From JAIBAJ01 sp965284645 (GTDB lineage Bacteria; Bacteroidota; Bacteroidia; JAIBAJ01): a stretch of DNA of 64,000 bases. Positions 7,349 through 16,837 of the stretch are shown here, in pieces. The translations under genes and the position numbers were made by a program. The notes under the pieces are model-generated. The model did no database searches and was not told where the DNA came from. It was given only the letters and a program-made list of their open reading frames with translations. The DNA is taken from the NCBI GenBank assembly GCA_965284645.1, contig OZ260106.1, positions 2,728,001 to 2,792,000 on the forward strand, written 5' to 3'. How positions within the stretch are numbered: position 1 is the first letter of the stretch; each line of letters begins with the position of its first letter.

Positions 7349-9850
7349 ATGAAAAGAATTTTTACCCGAATAGCCCTATTTACTTTACTGGTAGGTGCTT
7401 CAAGTGCCAAGGCACAAATTTCTCAAGGTGGTCAACCTTACTCGTTTAAAGCTAGAACACTCAAGCAGGAAATCCCTGTTCGTGTTATGCCAGCCGTTGA
7501 TGTAGAATATTTAAAGCAGGAAGATGAATTGAATAAGGAGAAACTTCGTCCTTTCCGTTTTGGGGCCAATATTGATGTAAATATTACCCTTGAAAATTCA
7601 GGACAATGGGAGACCTTAGCTAATGGAGACCGTTTGTGGAGGCTGGGCATTCGTTCGGAAGGAGCCTTAAGTTTAAACTTTTTATACAATGGTTTTTACA
7701 TGCCTGATGGAGGGAAGTTCTTTATCTACAATGAGGATAAAAGTTTTATTTTAGGCGCTTTTACCAATCAAAACAATAGGGAAGATCGGTTGTTTGGAAC
7801 GGATTTGGTTCCTGGGTCAACCGCTATTTTGGAATACATTGAACCCAAAGCCCACATAGGTGAAGGTGTTATTTCAATTAACCAAGTGGTTCATGCTTAC
7901 CGGGATGTATTGGATTACTTTAAAGAAAAGGAAGCTGCCAATGCCAAGGCCTCTGGGGCTTGTAATGTGAATGTAAATTGTCCATCGGGAGATGATTGGC
8001 AAGTTGAAAAACGTTCGGTTTGTATAATGGTAGTTGGTGGAAGTGGATTTTGTACTGGTTCAATGATTAATGATGTTCCACAAAGCGGTACACCTTATTT
8101 TTTAACGGCCAATCATTGTACATCTGATGGTACGGACAATGTAGCCCAATGGATTTTTAGGTATAATTATGAAAGTGCCACATGTGCAGGTACAACTGGT
8201 CCAACTTCACAATCTATTTCCGGAGCGGTTTATAGAGCTCACAATGCAGGTTCAGATTTTGCTTTATTAGAACTTTCATCAGCTCCTCCGGCTAATTTCA
8301 ATGCTGTTTATGCAGGTTGGAGTAGAGAGGGCGTTGTTGTTGATTCGGCCATTTGTATTCACCATCCGAGTGGAGATATTAAGAAAATTTCCAAAGCCAA
8401 AAACCAAACCATTTCAGGTACCTATAGTGGAGCACAATGTTGGAGAGTTGGCCAATGGACATCAGGTGTTACTGAGCCAGGAAGCAGTGGGTCTCCATTA
8501 TTTGATCCTAACCACAGAATTATCGGGCAATTATATGGAGGTCCTTCCTCTTGTTCGGCCTCGGCTGCAAATTTGAATGATTTTTATGGTAAATTTTCAG
8601 TTTCTTGGGATGCAGGTTCAACAGCTGCTACTCGTTTAAAGGAATGGTTGGATCCACAGAATGTAGGACCATTAACCGTTGATACATATGATCCTAATGC
8701 GGTTGCCTATACTTTGGATGGAAGCATTCAAGCTGTAAGTTCTCCAGGAAATGGCATAACTACCTGCACGGCTTTGGTGAATCCTGTTTTTACTTTGAAG
8801 AATAATGGTACAGATCCCTTAACTTCAGCATCTATACAAGTAACTTTAAATGCTTCACCGGTTGATACCATCCTTTTTAATGGACCAGCTTTGGCATCGG
8901 GTTCCTCCACAAATATCAATGTTTCGGGAATTACCTTGGTGTCAGGTTTAAATTCAATTGGATTTAATTTATTATCTGTAAATGGGACAACCGATCAAAA
9001 TTTGAACAATAATAGTAGAAATGTTTCTTTGACTTTGTTGGTTCCCACACCTGTAGCCATGCCCGTTTTGGAAGGATTTCAAAGTGCGAATTTCCCTACA
9101 AATGGTTTTACTGTAGAGAACCCAGATGCCGATTTAACTTGGGAGCGTACTACAACCGCAGGAGGATTTGGAGCCTCTAATGCCAGTATTAAAATGAGTT
9201 TCTTTGATTACCAAACGGATGGAGCAGTAGATTATCTCGTGTTGCCATATACCGATTTTTCTACTCAATTAGCACCATTAAACTTGAAATTTGATGTAGC
9301 TTATGCACGATATAGCAATACCAACTTTGACAGTTTGAAGGTTAAGATTTCAACCGATTGTGGAGGGTCTTGGACAAACTTGTATGCTAAAGGAAATACG
9401 ACCTTATCTACCAATGGAGGGGCAAATGTAACCAACAACAATTTTGTACCGACCAGCACCCAATGGCGAACAGAGACAATTAATTTGGATACGTATGTGG
9501 GGCAATCCAATGTACAAATTAGGTTTGAAGGTATAAATGGTTATGGCAATGATTTGTACTTAGATAATATCAACTTGAGTAGTGATACCCCAATTGGAAT
9601 CAATGAAAATGAATTAATTTTGACCATGTATCCTAATCCTAGTGAGGGATTGGTCAATTTTGTTTCAAATGTAGCTGATTATAAAGTTATCCAAGTGTCC
9701 AATATTTTAGGTCAAGAGCAGCCATTTTCAACTAGAAAATTGAATGATTCCGAGTCAGTGTTGGATATTTCAGCTTTAAGGAAGGGTGTTTATTTTGTAA
9801 CCTTGGAAGCAAATGATTTAAATGTAGTTAGGAAAATTGTAAAGGAATAA
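7349..9850 (+). CDS. Secreted lysyl-endopeptidase-like serine protease with T9SS sorting domain
   Basis: An 833-residue exported protease. Order of parts: signal peptide (MKRIFTRIALFTLLVGASSAKA); a propeptide to about residue 205; a trypsin-fold domain resembling Achromobacter lysyl endopeptidase with a catalytic triad seen as H256 (TANHC), D303 (GSDFALLEL) and S380 (GSSGSP), plus many cysteines; a beta-rich CARDB-like segment (~470-560); a jellyroll 'choice-of-anchor J' domain (EGFQSANFPTNGFTVENPD onward, ~575-745); and a C-terminal type A sorting domain beginning MYPNPSEG and ending in a KGVYFV element. The sorting domain marks it for export through the type IX system to the surface or medium. 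Its specificity for Lys is inferred from the family only. The signal peptide decides the start; 18 upstream codons are open but lack a signal. Confidence 0.9.
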   Translation: MKRIFTRIALFTLLVGASSAKAQISQGGQPYSFKARTLKQEIPVRVMPAVDVEYLKQEDELNKEKLRPFRFGANIDVNITLENSGQWETLANGDRLWRLGIRSEGALSLNFLYNGFYMPDGGKFFIYNEDKSFILGAFTNQNNREDRLFGTDLVPGSTAILEYIEPKAHIGEGVISINQVVHAYRDVLDYFKEKEAANAKASGACNVNVNCPSGDDWQVEKRSVCIMVVGGSGFCTGSMINDVPQSGTPYFLTANHCTSDGTDNVAQWIFRYNYESATCAGTTGPTSQSISGAVYRAHNAGSDFALLELSSAPPANFNAVYAGWSREGVVVDSAICIHHPSGDIKKISKAKNQTISGTYSGAQCWRVGQWTSGVTEPGSSGSPLFDPNHRIIGQLYGGPSSCSASAANLNDFYGKFSVSWDAGSTAATRLKEWLDPQNVGPLTVDTYDPNAVAYTLDGSIQAVSSPGNGITTCTALVNPVFTLKNNGTDPLTSASIQVTLNASPVDTILFNGPALASGSSTNINVSGITLVSGLNSIGFNLLSVNGTTDQNLNNNSRNVSLTLLVPTPVAMPVLEGFQSANFPTNGFTVENPDADLTWERTTTAGGFGASNASIKMSFFDYQTDGAVDYLVLPYTDFSTQLAPLNLKFDVAYARYSNTNFDSLKVKISTDCGGSWTNLYAKGNTTLSTNGGANVTNNNFVPTSTQWRTETINLDTYVGQSNVQIRFEGINGYGNDLYLDNINLSSDTPIGINENELILTMYPNPSEGLVNFVSNVADYKVIQVSNILGQEQPFSTRKLNDSESVLDISALRKGVYFVTLEANDLNVVRKIVKE

Positions 9851-9854
9851 CAGA

Positions 9855-10310
9855 ATGCATTTTAATAGGCTTTTCTTTATCCTTTGGCTTGGCTTATTGT
9901 CATGTTTAAATTCCTGTAGATCACCTAAACAAACATCAGGGAAAACGAAAGAACCTGTAAAAATCCCAAATGTTATAGTTCAATCTGGTTTTGTGGCTCC
10001 AGTAACAGTCGATTATTCTATTGATTCAGCCAAGGTAACTAATGATAGTGTTTTGACCATCTTTGTCAAATACAAGGGTGGTTGCAATGGGTTGCATTTT
10101 GAATTGTATAATGATGGAAATATTATGAAGTCCATGCCACCCAAAACCAATTTGGTCTTGTTACATCAAGTGGAAAAGGAGAATTGCCAAAATGAAAGGG
10201 TTAGTGTTTTGAATTTTAATTTATCGCCATTGAAATATATGGTTCCTGAAAAAAATAAATTAATTCTTAAACTTACTAATTGGAAAGGTAAATTAGAGTT
10301 GCAATACTAA
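9855..10310 (+). CDS. Small lipoprotein of unknown function
   Basis: A 151-residue protein I do not recognise. It has a hydrophobic N-terminus (MHFNRLFFILWLGLLSC) with a lipobox-like LNSC ending at about residue 21, so it is probably acylated and membrane-attached. A basic linker follows, then a ~100-residue region rich in alternating hydrophobic residues that looks like a beta-sandwich. Two cysteines (in GGCNGLHF and ENCQNE) could form a disulfide. It starts 4 bp after the T9SS protease stop and is probably translated from the same mRNA. Confidence 0.65.
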   Translation: MHFNRLFFILWLGLLSCLNSCRSPKQTSGKTKEPVKIPNVIVQSGFVAPVTVDYSIDSAKVTNDSVLTIFVKYKGGCNGLHFELYNDGNIMKSMPPKTNLVLLHQVEKENCQNERVSVLNFNLSPLKYMVPEKNKLILKLTNWKGKLELQY

Positions 10311-10365
10311 ATTTTTTATCGAATAAAGGTTTATTTAATTAAAAATGGATTAAAAGGAAGTGAAA

Positions 10366-12969
10366 ATGAAAAAGGTATTAATTCTTTCTTATTTCTTTCC
10401 TCCATGCAATTTAACAGCCTCTCAAAGGGCTTTAAGTTGGGCGAAATATTTAAAGTTATTTGGATATTATCCAATAATTATTACAAGGAATTGGGATATT
10501 CCAATTAGTACCCCTCGGGATGTCTTAAAGCCAACAGGAACTAAAATTGAGCATCATGTTTTAGATGGATATGAGGTATATTATTTGCCTTATGAAAGTA
10601 GTTTAAGGGATAGGATATTTGTGAATTATGGGGAGACTAAATTTGGATTTTGGCGTAGGATATTAACCTTTATAGAATTACTTTCAGAGAATTTCACCAA
10701 TTTCTTTATTCCTTTTAAAAATTTATATGATTTTTCTGACAAGTTTCTTGGAGAAAACAAGGATATTAGGTATTTGGTTGTAACTGCAAATCCTTTTACT
10801 TTATTTAGGTTTGGTTATTTGCTTAAAAAGCGACACAAGATTAAATGGTTAGCTGATTACAGGGATGATTGGAATACATCGGATTTTAATAAGAAATTTG
10901 GTCTAATTGATTTAGGGTTTAATCTACTTAAAAGTTACAGCGAAAAGAAATGGGTTAAAACTGCTGAAGGAATTACCTCTGTCTCAGAAGCTTACAAAAA
11001 GAAAATTTCAGAGTTTGTAAAGCGGCCTGGAAGTGTTATGCTAAATGGTTATTTTGAAGAGGATTTTCAGGTCAAAATTGAAGAAGATTTATCAGAGGGC
11101 CCCTTTTCTATTGTATATAATGGGTCACTTTATAATACCCAAGAAATTGAAATTTTTCTAAAGGCATTTAAAAGGTTGGTTGATAAAAACCGAGAAAAAA
11201 ATAATATTAAGATATTTTTTCCAGGTTTATTATTCGACAAGGTCCAAGCAGAACGAATTGGAAAGTTTTTAGAGGGATATGAAGAATTCTATGTTATAAC
11301 ACCTAGAATATCCAAGCAGGAGGTATTTTCCATACAGAGGAGGGCCCACTTGCTTTTAATGGTTTCACACAAGAATTTAGTTGGAATTCCTTCAAGTAAA
11401 TTATATGAATATATTGGGTTTGGAAAGCCAATAATGGTTTGTCCATCAGATGGAGATATCATTGAAAATACATTAAAAGGATATAATATAGGCGAAATAA
11501 GTAATACGTCAGAAGAGGCGTTTGAGAAATTGAATAGGTATTATTCCATGTATGAATCAGGGCAATATCAGCAATTGGTTCCGGATTCAAGCTATCAATG
11601 TTTGTTTACTAGAAAAGTTTCCGCTGAAAAATTGTCCAAATTATTGGATCAGTTTTATCTACCTGATTTTTCAAAAGGTTTTATTAAAGTTATAATATTT
11701 GCCCATGATTTTCCTCCATATACATCTATTGGAGCATTGAGACCATATAGTTGGTTTAAATATTTGCACGAATTTGGGGTTTATCCTATTGTAATAACAA
11801 GGCAATGGGATAGTTCTAAACAAAGTCCTGTCGATGTTGTAAAAGGTTCGGAGAATAAATTTGAAACAAGAACTAATTTTGAAACAGGAACCATCATTCG
11901 AGTGCCATATCAACCTAATTTGAGAGATAAAATCATTATTAAGTATGGATTGGATAGGTTAAATTTTATTCGAAGGATGCTAACTTTTTATTATTCAGTT
12001 ACAAAGTTTATTTCAAGCCAATCTGATAATACATATGTGTTTCAATATCACGGGCAACAAGTAATCGAAAATGATGAATGTGATGTAATTATAGCAACAG
12101 GTGAGCCATTTTTTTTATTTAAGTATGCTTATGAATTATCAATTAAATATAAAATTCCTTGGATTGCTGATTATAGAGATGGTTGGACGACTAATTCAGT
12201 AAATATTCCCAAAACCATTATTGAGATTTTGGTAAACAAGTTTTATGAAACAAGGGAAAAGCAATACCTTGATTCTGTTTCTATTATCACCAATGCTTCT
12301 CCTACTTATGCTGAAGATTTCAAGTTGAAATATCCGCATAAAGATGTCAAAGTTGTATTTAATGGATATGATAGTAATTTGTATGATAAATTTTCGGATG
12401 TAAAGCAAAATAGCCAGATATTTACCATAACCTACGCTGGAATATTATATCCTTATCATCAATTGGAGCTATTTTTAGAAGGCTATAAGATGTTTATTAA
12501 AAAAAGGAACATCAAAGTAGCTGAATTGTTGTTTTTAGGAATTGAATTTTATCCTGATCAAAAGGAGAGATTGGTGTCATATGATAGCTTTTTAGATCCC
12601 TTTATTAAAACAACGCCACGGATTGCACATGAAATGGTATTGTCTAAATTGAAGGAATCAAATTTATTGTTGCTTTTAACGGATGAGAATGCAAAATCCT
12701 TACATGCAAAAGTTTTTGAATATCTTTTATCAGAAAGGAAAATTATTTTGGTAAAGAATGATAAAGGAGTATTAGAGCATATATTAAAGGAATCGAAAGG
12801 AGGTGAGGTGTTTTCGGAGGTTAATGAGATTTGTGATGCAATTTGTAAATATTATGATGAATGGTTATTAACAGGAGAGGTTAAACATAGTCCTATATTA
12901 TTAGAAAAGTATAATAGACGATATCAGGCAGAAGTTTTGGCAAATCTTATAAAATCTACCTATAAATAA
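10366..12969 (+). CDS. Double glycosyltransferase: two GT4-like modules in tandem in one chain
   Basis: An 867-residue protein made of two homologous halves of ~430 residues. Each begins with a Rossmann-like strand and an FPP motif (KVLILSYFFPPCNLTAS and KVIIFAHDFPPYTSIGA), followed by matching P(I/V)(I/V)ITR(N/Q)WD segments, a shared LRD(R/K)I(F/I) segment, and WLADYRDDW / WIADYRDGW. Both halves also carry an NGY (MLNGY, VFNGYD) and a C-terminal GT-B domain ending in a KLYEY/KVFEY motif. I infer two GT-B glycosyltransferases fused after duplication, acting in the cytoplasm on surface-glycan assembly. The frame opens at a GTG (10360), but the ATG at 10366 behind an AAGGAAG stretch is the better start. 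It forms an operon with asnB (1-bp gap). This stretch is visibly more AT-rich than 3837-7242. Confidence 0.8.
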   Translation: MKKVLILSYFFPPCNLTASQRALSWAKYLKLFGYYPIIITRNWDIPISTPRDVLKPTGTKIEHHVLDGYEVYYLPYESSLRDRIFVNYGETKFGFWRRILTFIELLSENFTNFFIPFKNLYDFSDKFLGENKDIRYLVVTANPFTLFRFGYLLKKRHKIKWLADYRDDWNTSDFNKKFGLIDLGFNLLKSYSEKKWVKTAEGITSVSEAYKKKISEFVKRPGSVMLNGYFEEDFQVKIEEDLSEGPFSIVYNGSLYNTQEIEIFLKAFKRLVDKNREKNNIKIFFPGLLFDKVQAERIGKFLEGYEEFYVITPRISKQEVFSIQRRAHLLLMVSHKNLVGIPSSKLYEYIGFGKPIMVCPSDGDIIENTLKGYNIGEISNTSEEAFEKLNRYYSMYESGQYQQLVPDSSYQCLFTRKVSAEKLSKLLDQFYLPDFSKGFIKVIIFAHDFPPYTSIGALRPYSWFKYLHEFGVYPIVITRQWDSSKQSPVDVVKGSENKFETRTNFETGTIIRVPYQPNLRDKIIIKYGLDRLNFIRRMLTFYYSVTKFISSQSDNTYVFQYHGQQVIENDECDVIIATGEPFFLFKYAYELSIKYKIPWIADYRDGWTTNSVNIPKTIIEILVNKFYETREKQYLDSVSIITNASPTYAEDFKLKYPHKDVKVVFNGYDSNLYDKFSDVKQNSQIFTITYAGILYPYHQLELFLEGYKMFIKKRNIKVAELLFLGIEFYPDQKERLVSYDSFLDPFIKTTPRIAHEMVLSKLKESNLLLLLTDENAKSLHAKVFEYLLSERKIILVKNDKGVLEHILKESKGGEVFSEVNEICDAICKYYDEWLLTGEVKHSPILLEKYNRRYQAEVLANLIKSTYK

Positions 12970-12970
12970 C

Positions 12971-14803
12971 ATGTGTGGGGTTGTTGGATATTATACGAAT
13001 ACATCCGTGAATCTTGGTGTTCTAGATGCCATGGCTAGGAGTATCCAACATCGAGGACCAGATTCCCAAGGATTATACGAGAAAGATCAAATAGGTCTTG
13101 GACATAGAAGATTAAGTATTATTGATTTATCCGATTCCGCAAACCAACCAATGGAAAGTCATAATGGAAGGTTTGTAATTGTTTTTAATGGTGAGATATA
13201 TAATTTCAAAGAATTAAAGGCCAAGTATAAACTAGATACAAAAACTGCAGGTGATACGGAGGTAATCCTTGAACTTTTTGCAAAAATTGGTCCAGATTGT
13301 GTTCAAGAGTTTAATGGGATGTTTGTCTTTATTATTTGGGATAAGGTCACAAAGAAAATGTACATTTTTAGAGATAGATTAGGAAAGAAACCATTGTATT
13401 ATTCAATTCAAGAGGGCAATTTCTATTTCTCAAGTGAATTGAAAGCGTTGACTTTACCACTTTTAGCATTAAAAAAGACAACCAATTCGATTGCTGTCCA
13501 AGATTTTCTGCATTTAGGGTATATTCCTGAACCATTGACAATTTTCAAGGAGTTTTTTAAATTTCCTTCTGCCTCATGGGGTGTTTATGATGGCAAGGAG
13601 TTGAAAATTTCAAAATATTGGAAACTCTCAACTGTGTTTTCCTCTCCCAAAATTTACGATGAAGAATTGGCGACAAATTCCCTTAAAGAATTGTTGCACA
13701 CTTCTGTTGCTTATCGATTGATTAGTGATGTCCCATTTGGTACCTTTTTGAGTGGAGGAATAGATAGTAGCTTAGTAACAGCCATTGCATCCAAACATGT
13801 TTCTCAAAAACTGAATACTTTTTCAATTGGATTTAATGATGCTAAACATAATGAAAGTCATTTTGCTGAAGCTGTTGCAAAACATTTGAATACCAATCAT
13901 CACCAATTTATGGTAACTGAAAAGGAAGCCTTAAATTTGGTTGGAGAAATGGCTCACATTTATGATGAGCCATTTTCTGATAGCTCTGCCTTGCCTACCA
14001 TGTTGGTTAGTAAATTGGCAAGAAAACATGTTACGGTAACACTTTCTGGGGATGGAGGTGATGAATTGTTTTTAGGCTATGGTGCTTATGTTTGGGCCAA
14101 ACGCCTTGGGAATCCTTTTGTAAATGCTCTACGTAAACCAATAGGCGGTTTGCTTTCCTTGGGAAATAATCGATTCAAGAGAGCTTCAGAGCTTTTCCAG
14201 TATTCGAATGATACAGAAAGACCATCTCATATTTTTTCCCAAGAACAATATTTATTTTCTAGGAAAGAAATACAAGATATGATGGTGTCACCTTTGCCAA
14301 TATCCTTGCTATTTGATTCAATAGAAAAACCCAATAGTCTTTCATTTCCTGAATGGCAATCCTATTTTGATGAGGAATACTATTTAAAGGATGATCTTTT
14401 AGTAAAAGTTGATAGAGCATCTATGAAATATTCTTTGGAAACTCGCTGTCCGTTATTAGATTTCCGTTTGGTAGAATTTGCTTTTTCCTTAGATGAAAAT
14501 CTGCGTTGGAAAGAAGGTGTATCTAAATATTTACTGAAAAAGGTATTGTATGAAATGGTCCCTAAGCAGCTTTTTAATAGACCCAAATGGGGGTTTTCAA
14601 TTCCATTGGGAAAATGGTTGCAAACAGATTTGAAATTTCTAATAGATACCTATTTAAATAAGGATGAAGTGGAAAGTGCTGGTTGGGTTAAAGTTGAATT
14701 TGTAGAGTCTTTGAAAAATCGCTTTTTCAAAGGCGAGGAATATCTTTATAATAGGTTATGGCTTTTGATTATCCTACATAAATTCAAAAAAGAATTTGCC
14801 TAA
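12971..14803 (+). CDS. asnB: Asparagine synthase (glutamine-hydrolysing)
   Basis: A 610-residue class B asparagine synthetase or amidotransferase paralogue. The N-terminal class II glutaminase domain starts MCGVVGYY, so Cys2 is the nucleophile once Met1 is removed, and contains QHRGPDSQG and GEIYNF. The C-terminal synthetase domain has the ATP PP-loop SGGIDSS at residues 261-267 and the later SGDGGDELF and ETRCPLLD segments. It adenylates aspartate or a related acid and transfers ammonia from glutamine. Placed between a glycosyltransferase and a hexapeptide acyltransferase, it may amidate a sugar acid in a surface polysaccharide rather than make free asparagine; that is an inference from context. 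It overlaps the next start by one base. Confidence 0.9.
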   Translation: MCGVVGYYTNTSVNLGVLDAMARSIQHRGPDSQGLYEKDQIGLGHRRLSIIDLSDSANQPMESHNGRFVIVFNGEIYNFKELKAKYKLDTKTAGDTEVILELFAKIGPDCVQEFNGMFVFIIWDKVTKKMYIFRDRLGKKPLYYSIQEGNFYFSSELKALTLPLLALKKTTNSIAVQDFLHLGYIPEPLTIFKEFFKFPSASWGVYDGKELKISKYWKLSTVFSSPKIYDEELATNSLKELLHTSVAYRLISDVPFGTFLSGGIDSSLVTAIASKHVSQKLNTFSIGFNDAKHNESHFAEAVAKHLNTNHHQFMVTEKEALNLVGEMAHIYDEPFSDSSALPTMLVSKLARKHVTVTLSGDGGDELFLGYGAYVWAKRLGNPFVNALRKPIGGLLSLGNNRFKRASELFQYSNDTERPSHIFSQEQYLFSRKEIQDMMVSPLPISLLFDSIEKPNSLSFPEWQSYFDEEYYLKDDLLVKVDRASMKYSLETRCPLLDFRLVEFAFSLDENLRWKEGVSKYLLKKVLYEMVPKQLFNRPKWGFSIPLGKWLQTDLKFLIDTYLNKDEVESAGWVKVEFVESLKNRFFKGEEYLYNRLWLLIILHKFKKEFA

Positions 14804-15561
14804 TGAATAGGAGGGAAGATATTCAAATGGGTAAGGATGTTTATATTCATCCTACAGCCGTTATTGGCCAGCATGTTATTATTTATGATGGTGTTAAAAT
14901 TGGTCCAAATTCGATTGTAGGAGATTTTTGTACCATTGGAGAGCCTTTAGCTGCGTATTATACAAACGAAGGATATATTCAACCTTCAACAATTATTGGT
15001 TCAAATGCTTTAATTAGAAGCCACACGATTATTTATGCAGGTAATACAATAGGTGAAAATTTTGCTACTGGTCACCGGGTTACCATTCGAGAAAATAATA
15101 CAATTGGTAACAATGTTTCTTTTGGCACTTTATCAGATATTCAAGGAGAATCCATATTTGGAAATTATGTTAGGTTTCATAGTAATGTTCATATTTGCCA
15201 ATTCAGCGTAATAGAAGATTATGTTATGATTTATCCATTTGTTGTGTTATTAAATGATCGATTTCCTCCAACCATGAATCCAAATGGACCCAAAATTGGA
15301 GCTTATTCACAAATAGGAGTGCAAACAGTAATTCATAGTGGAGTTGTGATTGGTGAGAATTCGTTTATTGGTTCTCAATGTTCTGTAGGTAAAGATTTAC
15401 CTCCATTTACTTTTTTTAGTGGAAAACCAGGAAAGGTAGTTTGTGATGTTAGAGAAATTAAAGATAGAGAAGGGCATTCACTTTATCCTTGGCCTTACCG
15501 TTTTGATAGAGGAATGCCTTGGCAAGGACAAGATTTTGATGAATGGCAACTAGAAAACTAA
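14803..15561 (+). CDS. Left-handed beta-helix (hexapeptide) acyltransferase
   Basis: A 252-residue protein made largely of imperfect hexapeptide repeats ([I/V/L]-G-x-x-x-x), from IHPTAVIGQHVIIYDGVKIG to VVIGENSFIGSQC, the pattern of LbetaH acyl/acetyltransferases. The ~45-residue tail (HSLYPWPYRFDRGMPW) is aromatic-rich. Such enzymes use acyl-CoA or acyl-ACP to acylate nucleotide sugars. The exact acceptor is unknown; a sugar N- or O-acetylation in glycan synthesis fits its place after asnB and the double glycosyltransferase, with which it shares overlapping or 1-bp junctions. A TAATG overlap couples it to asnB. Confidence 0.8.
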   Translation: MNRREDIQMGKDVYIHPTAVIGQHVIIYDGVKIGPNSIVGDFCTIGEPLAAYYTNEGYIQPSTIIGSNALIRSHTIIYAGNTIGENFATGHRVTIRENNTIGNNVSFGTLSDIQGESIFGNYVRFHSNVHICQFSVIEDYVMIYPFVVLLNDRFPPTMNPNGPKIGAYSQIGVQTVIHSGVVIGENSFIGSQCSVGKDLPPFTFFSGKPGKVVCDVREIKDREGHSLYPWPYRFDRGMPWQGQDFDEWQLEN

Positions 15562-15605
15562 TTTAATATTTGTAAAGCTAATTTTCTTTTAGTTGTATTA
15601 TTTTA

Positions 15606-15680
15606 GGGCTGTTAGCTCAGTTGGTTCAGAGCATTACCTTGACAGGGTAGGGGTCACTGGTTCGAATCCAGTACAGCCCA
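15606..15680 (+). tRNA. tRNA-Val (anticodon GAC)
   Basis: A 75-nt cloverleaf. Acceptor stem GGGCTGT/ACAGCCC with discriminator A, D-arm with TAGCTCAGTTGG, anticodon stem TTACC/GGTAG with loop TTGACAG giving anticodon GAC, and a TTCGAATC T-loop. The 3' CCA is not encoded. It lies 44 bp after the hexapeptide transferase and runs towards the convergent outer-membrane protein gene. Confidence 0.95.
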
Positions 15681-15692
15681 CAACTAATTTCT

Positions 15693-16718
15693 TTACTTTT
15701 CAACTCCATTCTTTTTTCCCAAAGAATACAACAATTGAATTTGTGGATTAAATGAAATTGCAGAATTTTCTATAGGCGAAAAATTTCTATTTGAATTGTA
15801 TTTTCGTTGTGGAGCGCCAACCATAAACCGCTGGCCAATCCCCATCGAAAAAGTTACACTAAATCTGTTATTTAAGGAGTTGACTCTAATGCCTGTTTCT
15901 AGAAAATAGCCCACCATTCCTCCAACCTTGTTTTTAGGATTCTCTATAATTGCATTTGAAATATTTCCATATTCGTCATAGAAAATACTGGAATAATTTT
16001 GAATTGAATAAGCGAAAATTCCAGTTTGAAGATCTATTCCTAAGAAAAAATTCTTCTTTTTTTGTCCACCCAAATAGCATCTGCCACCTAATCCAGTATA
16101 AAAAGAATTTCCATAATTTATATAATTCTTAGAGGTTGTAATTGCTGTTGCCATTTGAAAAGGGGAAAATCTATTGGTTTGTCCTACTGAAGGAATTGTT
16201 AAAGTATAGTTTTTCCCATCCATTTCAAACCTTTCATCAGAATCATAGTAATCGTATCCGTATGCATTAACGCTTAAATATTCAAGAAAAGTGGCTTTTT
16301 TTCCTTTAAGACTAACAGAGAAAGGTACTCGAATTGAGAACCAGCCATTTTTCCCAAGTAACCTTTCATAACTTAATCCAAGTCTATAAGTAAACAGATC
16401 GGTGAACGAAAATCCAATGGAAGTCCTCCTGAAATCTAAAAGCTTCATTTTTTTTAATGCTCTTTTTTGAAGGGCTTTATCTTCTGGACTAGAGAATTCG
16501 ACTATTTTTCCATTTGAAAGAACAATTCTTTTTATTTTTCCTTTATTAATGATTACTTCAGGCCCTTCTTTGACATCCCAAAAGTGATATTTAATTTCCT
16601 TTGGATTAATTTGTATAATTTTTACAACCTCTTTCTGACCATCGAAATAAAATAGTGTATCTTGACTATAGGATTTAAAAAAAAATAGGCAAAATGCCAA
16701 AAGAAAAAAATGTTTCAT
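15693..16718 (-). CDS. Predicted outer-membrane beta-barrel protein of unknown function
   Basis: A 341-residue exported protein with a signal peptide (MKHFFLLAFCLFFFKSYSQ). Residues ~20-75 form a small domain with repeated short beta segments (DTLFYFDGQKEVVKIIQINPKEIKYHFWD). From ~95 onward the chain alternates polar and aromatic residues in many short strands separated by loops, as in Bacteroidota beta-barrel porin-like proteins. I do not recognise a named family. It is monocistronic, convergent with the tRNA gene and divergent from the Smr gene. Its role is unknown; a small transmembrane barrel is an inference from the strand pattern. Confidence 0.6.
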   Translation of the reverse strand: MKHFFLLAFCLFFFKSYSQDTLFYFDGQKEVVKIIQINPKEIKYHFWDVKEGPEVIINKGKIKRIVLSNGKIVEFSSPEDKALQKRALKKMKLLDFRRTSIGFSFTDLFTYRLGLSYERLLGKNGWFSIRVPFSVSLKGKKATFLEYLSVNAYGYDYYDSDERFEMDGKNYTLTIPSVGQTNRFSPFQMATAITTSKNYINYGNSFYTGLGGRCYLGGQKKKNFFLGIDLQTGIFAYSIQNYSSIFYDEYGNISNAIIENPKNKVGGMVGYFLETGIRVNSLNNRFSVTFSMGIGQRFMVGAPQRKYNSNRNFSPIENSAISFNPQIQLLYSLGKKNGVEK

Positions 16719-16825
16719 GAATATTCCTTAAAATAACTCATATCAAAAATAGAAAAAAAACAGGTTGCTTTGGAAATAATAAAATTTAGAGCTTAAATAA
16801 GGATATTCCTATTGGTACTACCCAT

Positions 16826-16833
16826 TATCTTTG
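16826..16833 (+). promoter_or_regulatory. -7 promoter box for the Smr-domain gene
   Basis: TATCTTTG matches TAnnTTTG. Only four bases separate it from the ATG at 16838, so the transcript should begin at or next to the start codon. Confidence 0.6.
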
Positions 16834-16837
16834 TTCC

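Noticed and set aside
15606..15680. tRNA as the attachment site of an integrated element
   Set aside because: I found no repeat of the tRNA 3' end in the window and no integrase next to it.
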